DNA from: Phytophthora quininea
Lineage: Eukaryota > Oomycota > Peronosporomycetes > Peronosporales > Peronosporaceae
Assembly (NCBI GenBank): GCA_011947345.1
Contig: JAAVTG010000043.1
Span: 744,001-808,000 of the forward strand
Length of the DNA stretch: 64,000 nucleotides
Direction of reading: 5' to 3'
The notes beneath the pieces were generated by a model that saw only the letters and a program-made list of their open reading frames with translations, was not told the origin of the DNA and did not search any database. A program made the translations under genes and the position numbers. Within the stretch, counting starts at the first letter, position 1. Each line of letters opens with the position of its first letter. This document shows positions 63,107 to 64,000 of the stretch, piece after piece.

Positions 63107-64000
63107 TTACCTTGCAGGTGACGAAGACGAGGACTCGATGGCCTGCGGGAAGCACGGGAACTGCGCGAGATCTTGGATCGCGTCCAACGCGGCCATGCCC
63201 TCCATAAACACCTTGTTCGGGGTCAGCCAGTCGTCTTCCAACAGCCCCTCGGTGAACGTGCCGTACGTGTCGGCCGGATTGTACTGGTAGGCGCTCTCAG
63301 GGTTTAGAGACCACATGTAGCCGCCTGCATATCCCTTCTCGAGCATCACCTCGATCGTAAAGTCCGTCGTGCGCTTCGTCGTGAGCTTGGGGTGCCTGTC
63401 CTTGCCATACAGGCCTGCAAATTCGCCCAGCACCATCGCATACGGGGACGACTGCTGCAGGTAGCCAAACATGGCGTTCATGGTGGCTGCAACGTTATGC
63501 TTCAGCGTGGCATTGTCCAGTTCCACGTAATCGTCGAGGCCTCCTTCTGCATTGGGGTGCCACCGCCGTAAAGATACCAAGCCACACTCACTCCGGTGTT
63601 GTAGTAGTGCGGGGCCCACACCAATTTGTTCTCAAGATTGAGCGCGACGGGGTTGGCGCCGGCATGCTCCAGACCTCCGCCCCACCAGTCGTAGTAGCCT
63701 CTCTTCTTGCCGTTCAGATTGATGGTGCCGCCGCTGTTGGCGATGCCTTCAACGAACGCCATCCAGTTGGGGCAGCCCTCCAGCATCTGGTTGCCGATCA
63801 GCGCCGCTCCGTCTTGCCAATTCGGGGCGTCTCCACCCCACGAACACTCGTACGGCTCGTTCTTCAAGTCCAAACCGACGATGTTCCAGTACTTGGAGCT
63901 GCACAGGTTCTTGGTCAGAATGTCAACGGCTTCGAGGAACTGATCTTGCGTCACGTTCAGCTCTTCGCTGTACCAGGCACCGCCGGATTTCCGCGGGTCT
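63107..64000 (-). CDS. GH5 cellulase, copy C (5' end beyond the window)
   Basis: C-terminal part of a third tandem GH5 gene, closer to copy B than A: GLDLKNEPYECSWGGDAP, YYDWWGGGLEHAG, VWAPHYYNTGVS, LGEFAGLYGKD, GGYMWSLNPESAYQYNPADTYG and a short serine tail (SSSSSPAR). Both catalytic glutamates are present. One lost C near 63557 breaks the frame. The membrane anchor and start lie past position 64000. Confidence 0.88.

Overview
The window looks like genomic DNA of a plant-associated oomycete, most likely Phytophthora or a close relative. The evidence is short GT-AG introns (about 54-92 bp), compact GC-rich genes, a membrane-anchored GH5 cellulase family, an oomycete-style mix of Copia, Gypsy, MULE and Harbinger transposons, and odd domain fusions. 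No rRNA, tRNA or CRISPR array was seen.

Layout. 1-3.7 kb: a decayed Ty3/Gypsy element running off the left edge, with an LTR-like insert. 4.7-7.9 kb: a MULE (MuDR-like) transposon with an intact five-exon transposase. 8.2-16.0 kb: a secreted RNase T2 gene cut just after its signal peptide by a full-length chromovirus (9115-15945; identical 147-bp LTRs; target duplication GTCAA). 16.05-24.8 kb: a housekeeping block of 6-phosphogluconolactonase, M3 oligopeptidase, NSF/Sec18, an RPEL-repeat protein and a MYND-finger protein. 24.9-41.3 kb: a 2.9-kb inverted duplication carrying a SET-domain gene, a PX-like gene and a third unidentified gene. The right arm was later broken by a Copia element (31590-36383) and a Harbinger element (37393-40188); the 3-kb spacer holds decayed unknown reading frames and a 36-bp tandem repeat. 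41.5-52.2 kb: an unknown protein, a BRCT-BRCT-SWIM-ATP DNA ligase, a Rab-like GTPase fused to an SH2 domain, an amino-acid permease, a broken secreted gene and a TM9SF protein. 52.4-64 kb: three tandem type II membrane GH5 cellulases, with a second Copia element (54704-60724) between copies one and two.

Many otherwise convincing genes need a frame change. Nearly every change has the same sign on both strands: the sequence lacks one base, usually inside a short homopolymer. In NSF, the M3 peptidase, the RPEL protein and GH5 copy B, adding back the inferred losses makes the total coding length an exact multiple of three. I therefore read most of these breaks as consensus base-calling losses rather than pseudogenes, and annotate the genes as real with a stated break.

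The most unusual items are the Rab-SH2 fusion, the nested inverted repeat around a histone-methyltransferase-like gene, the RNase T2 gene split by a young retroelement, an antisense open frame in that retroelement, its LTR built from three perfect palindromes, and two Copia elements whose gag start codon lies inside a putative half-tRNA primer site.
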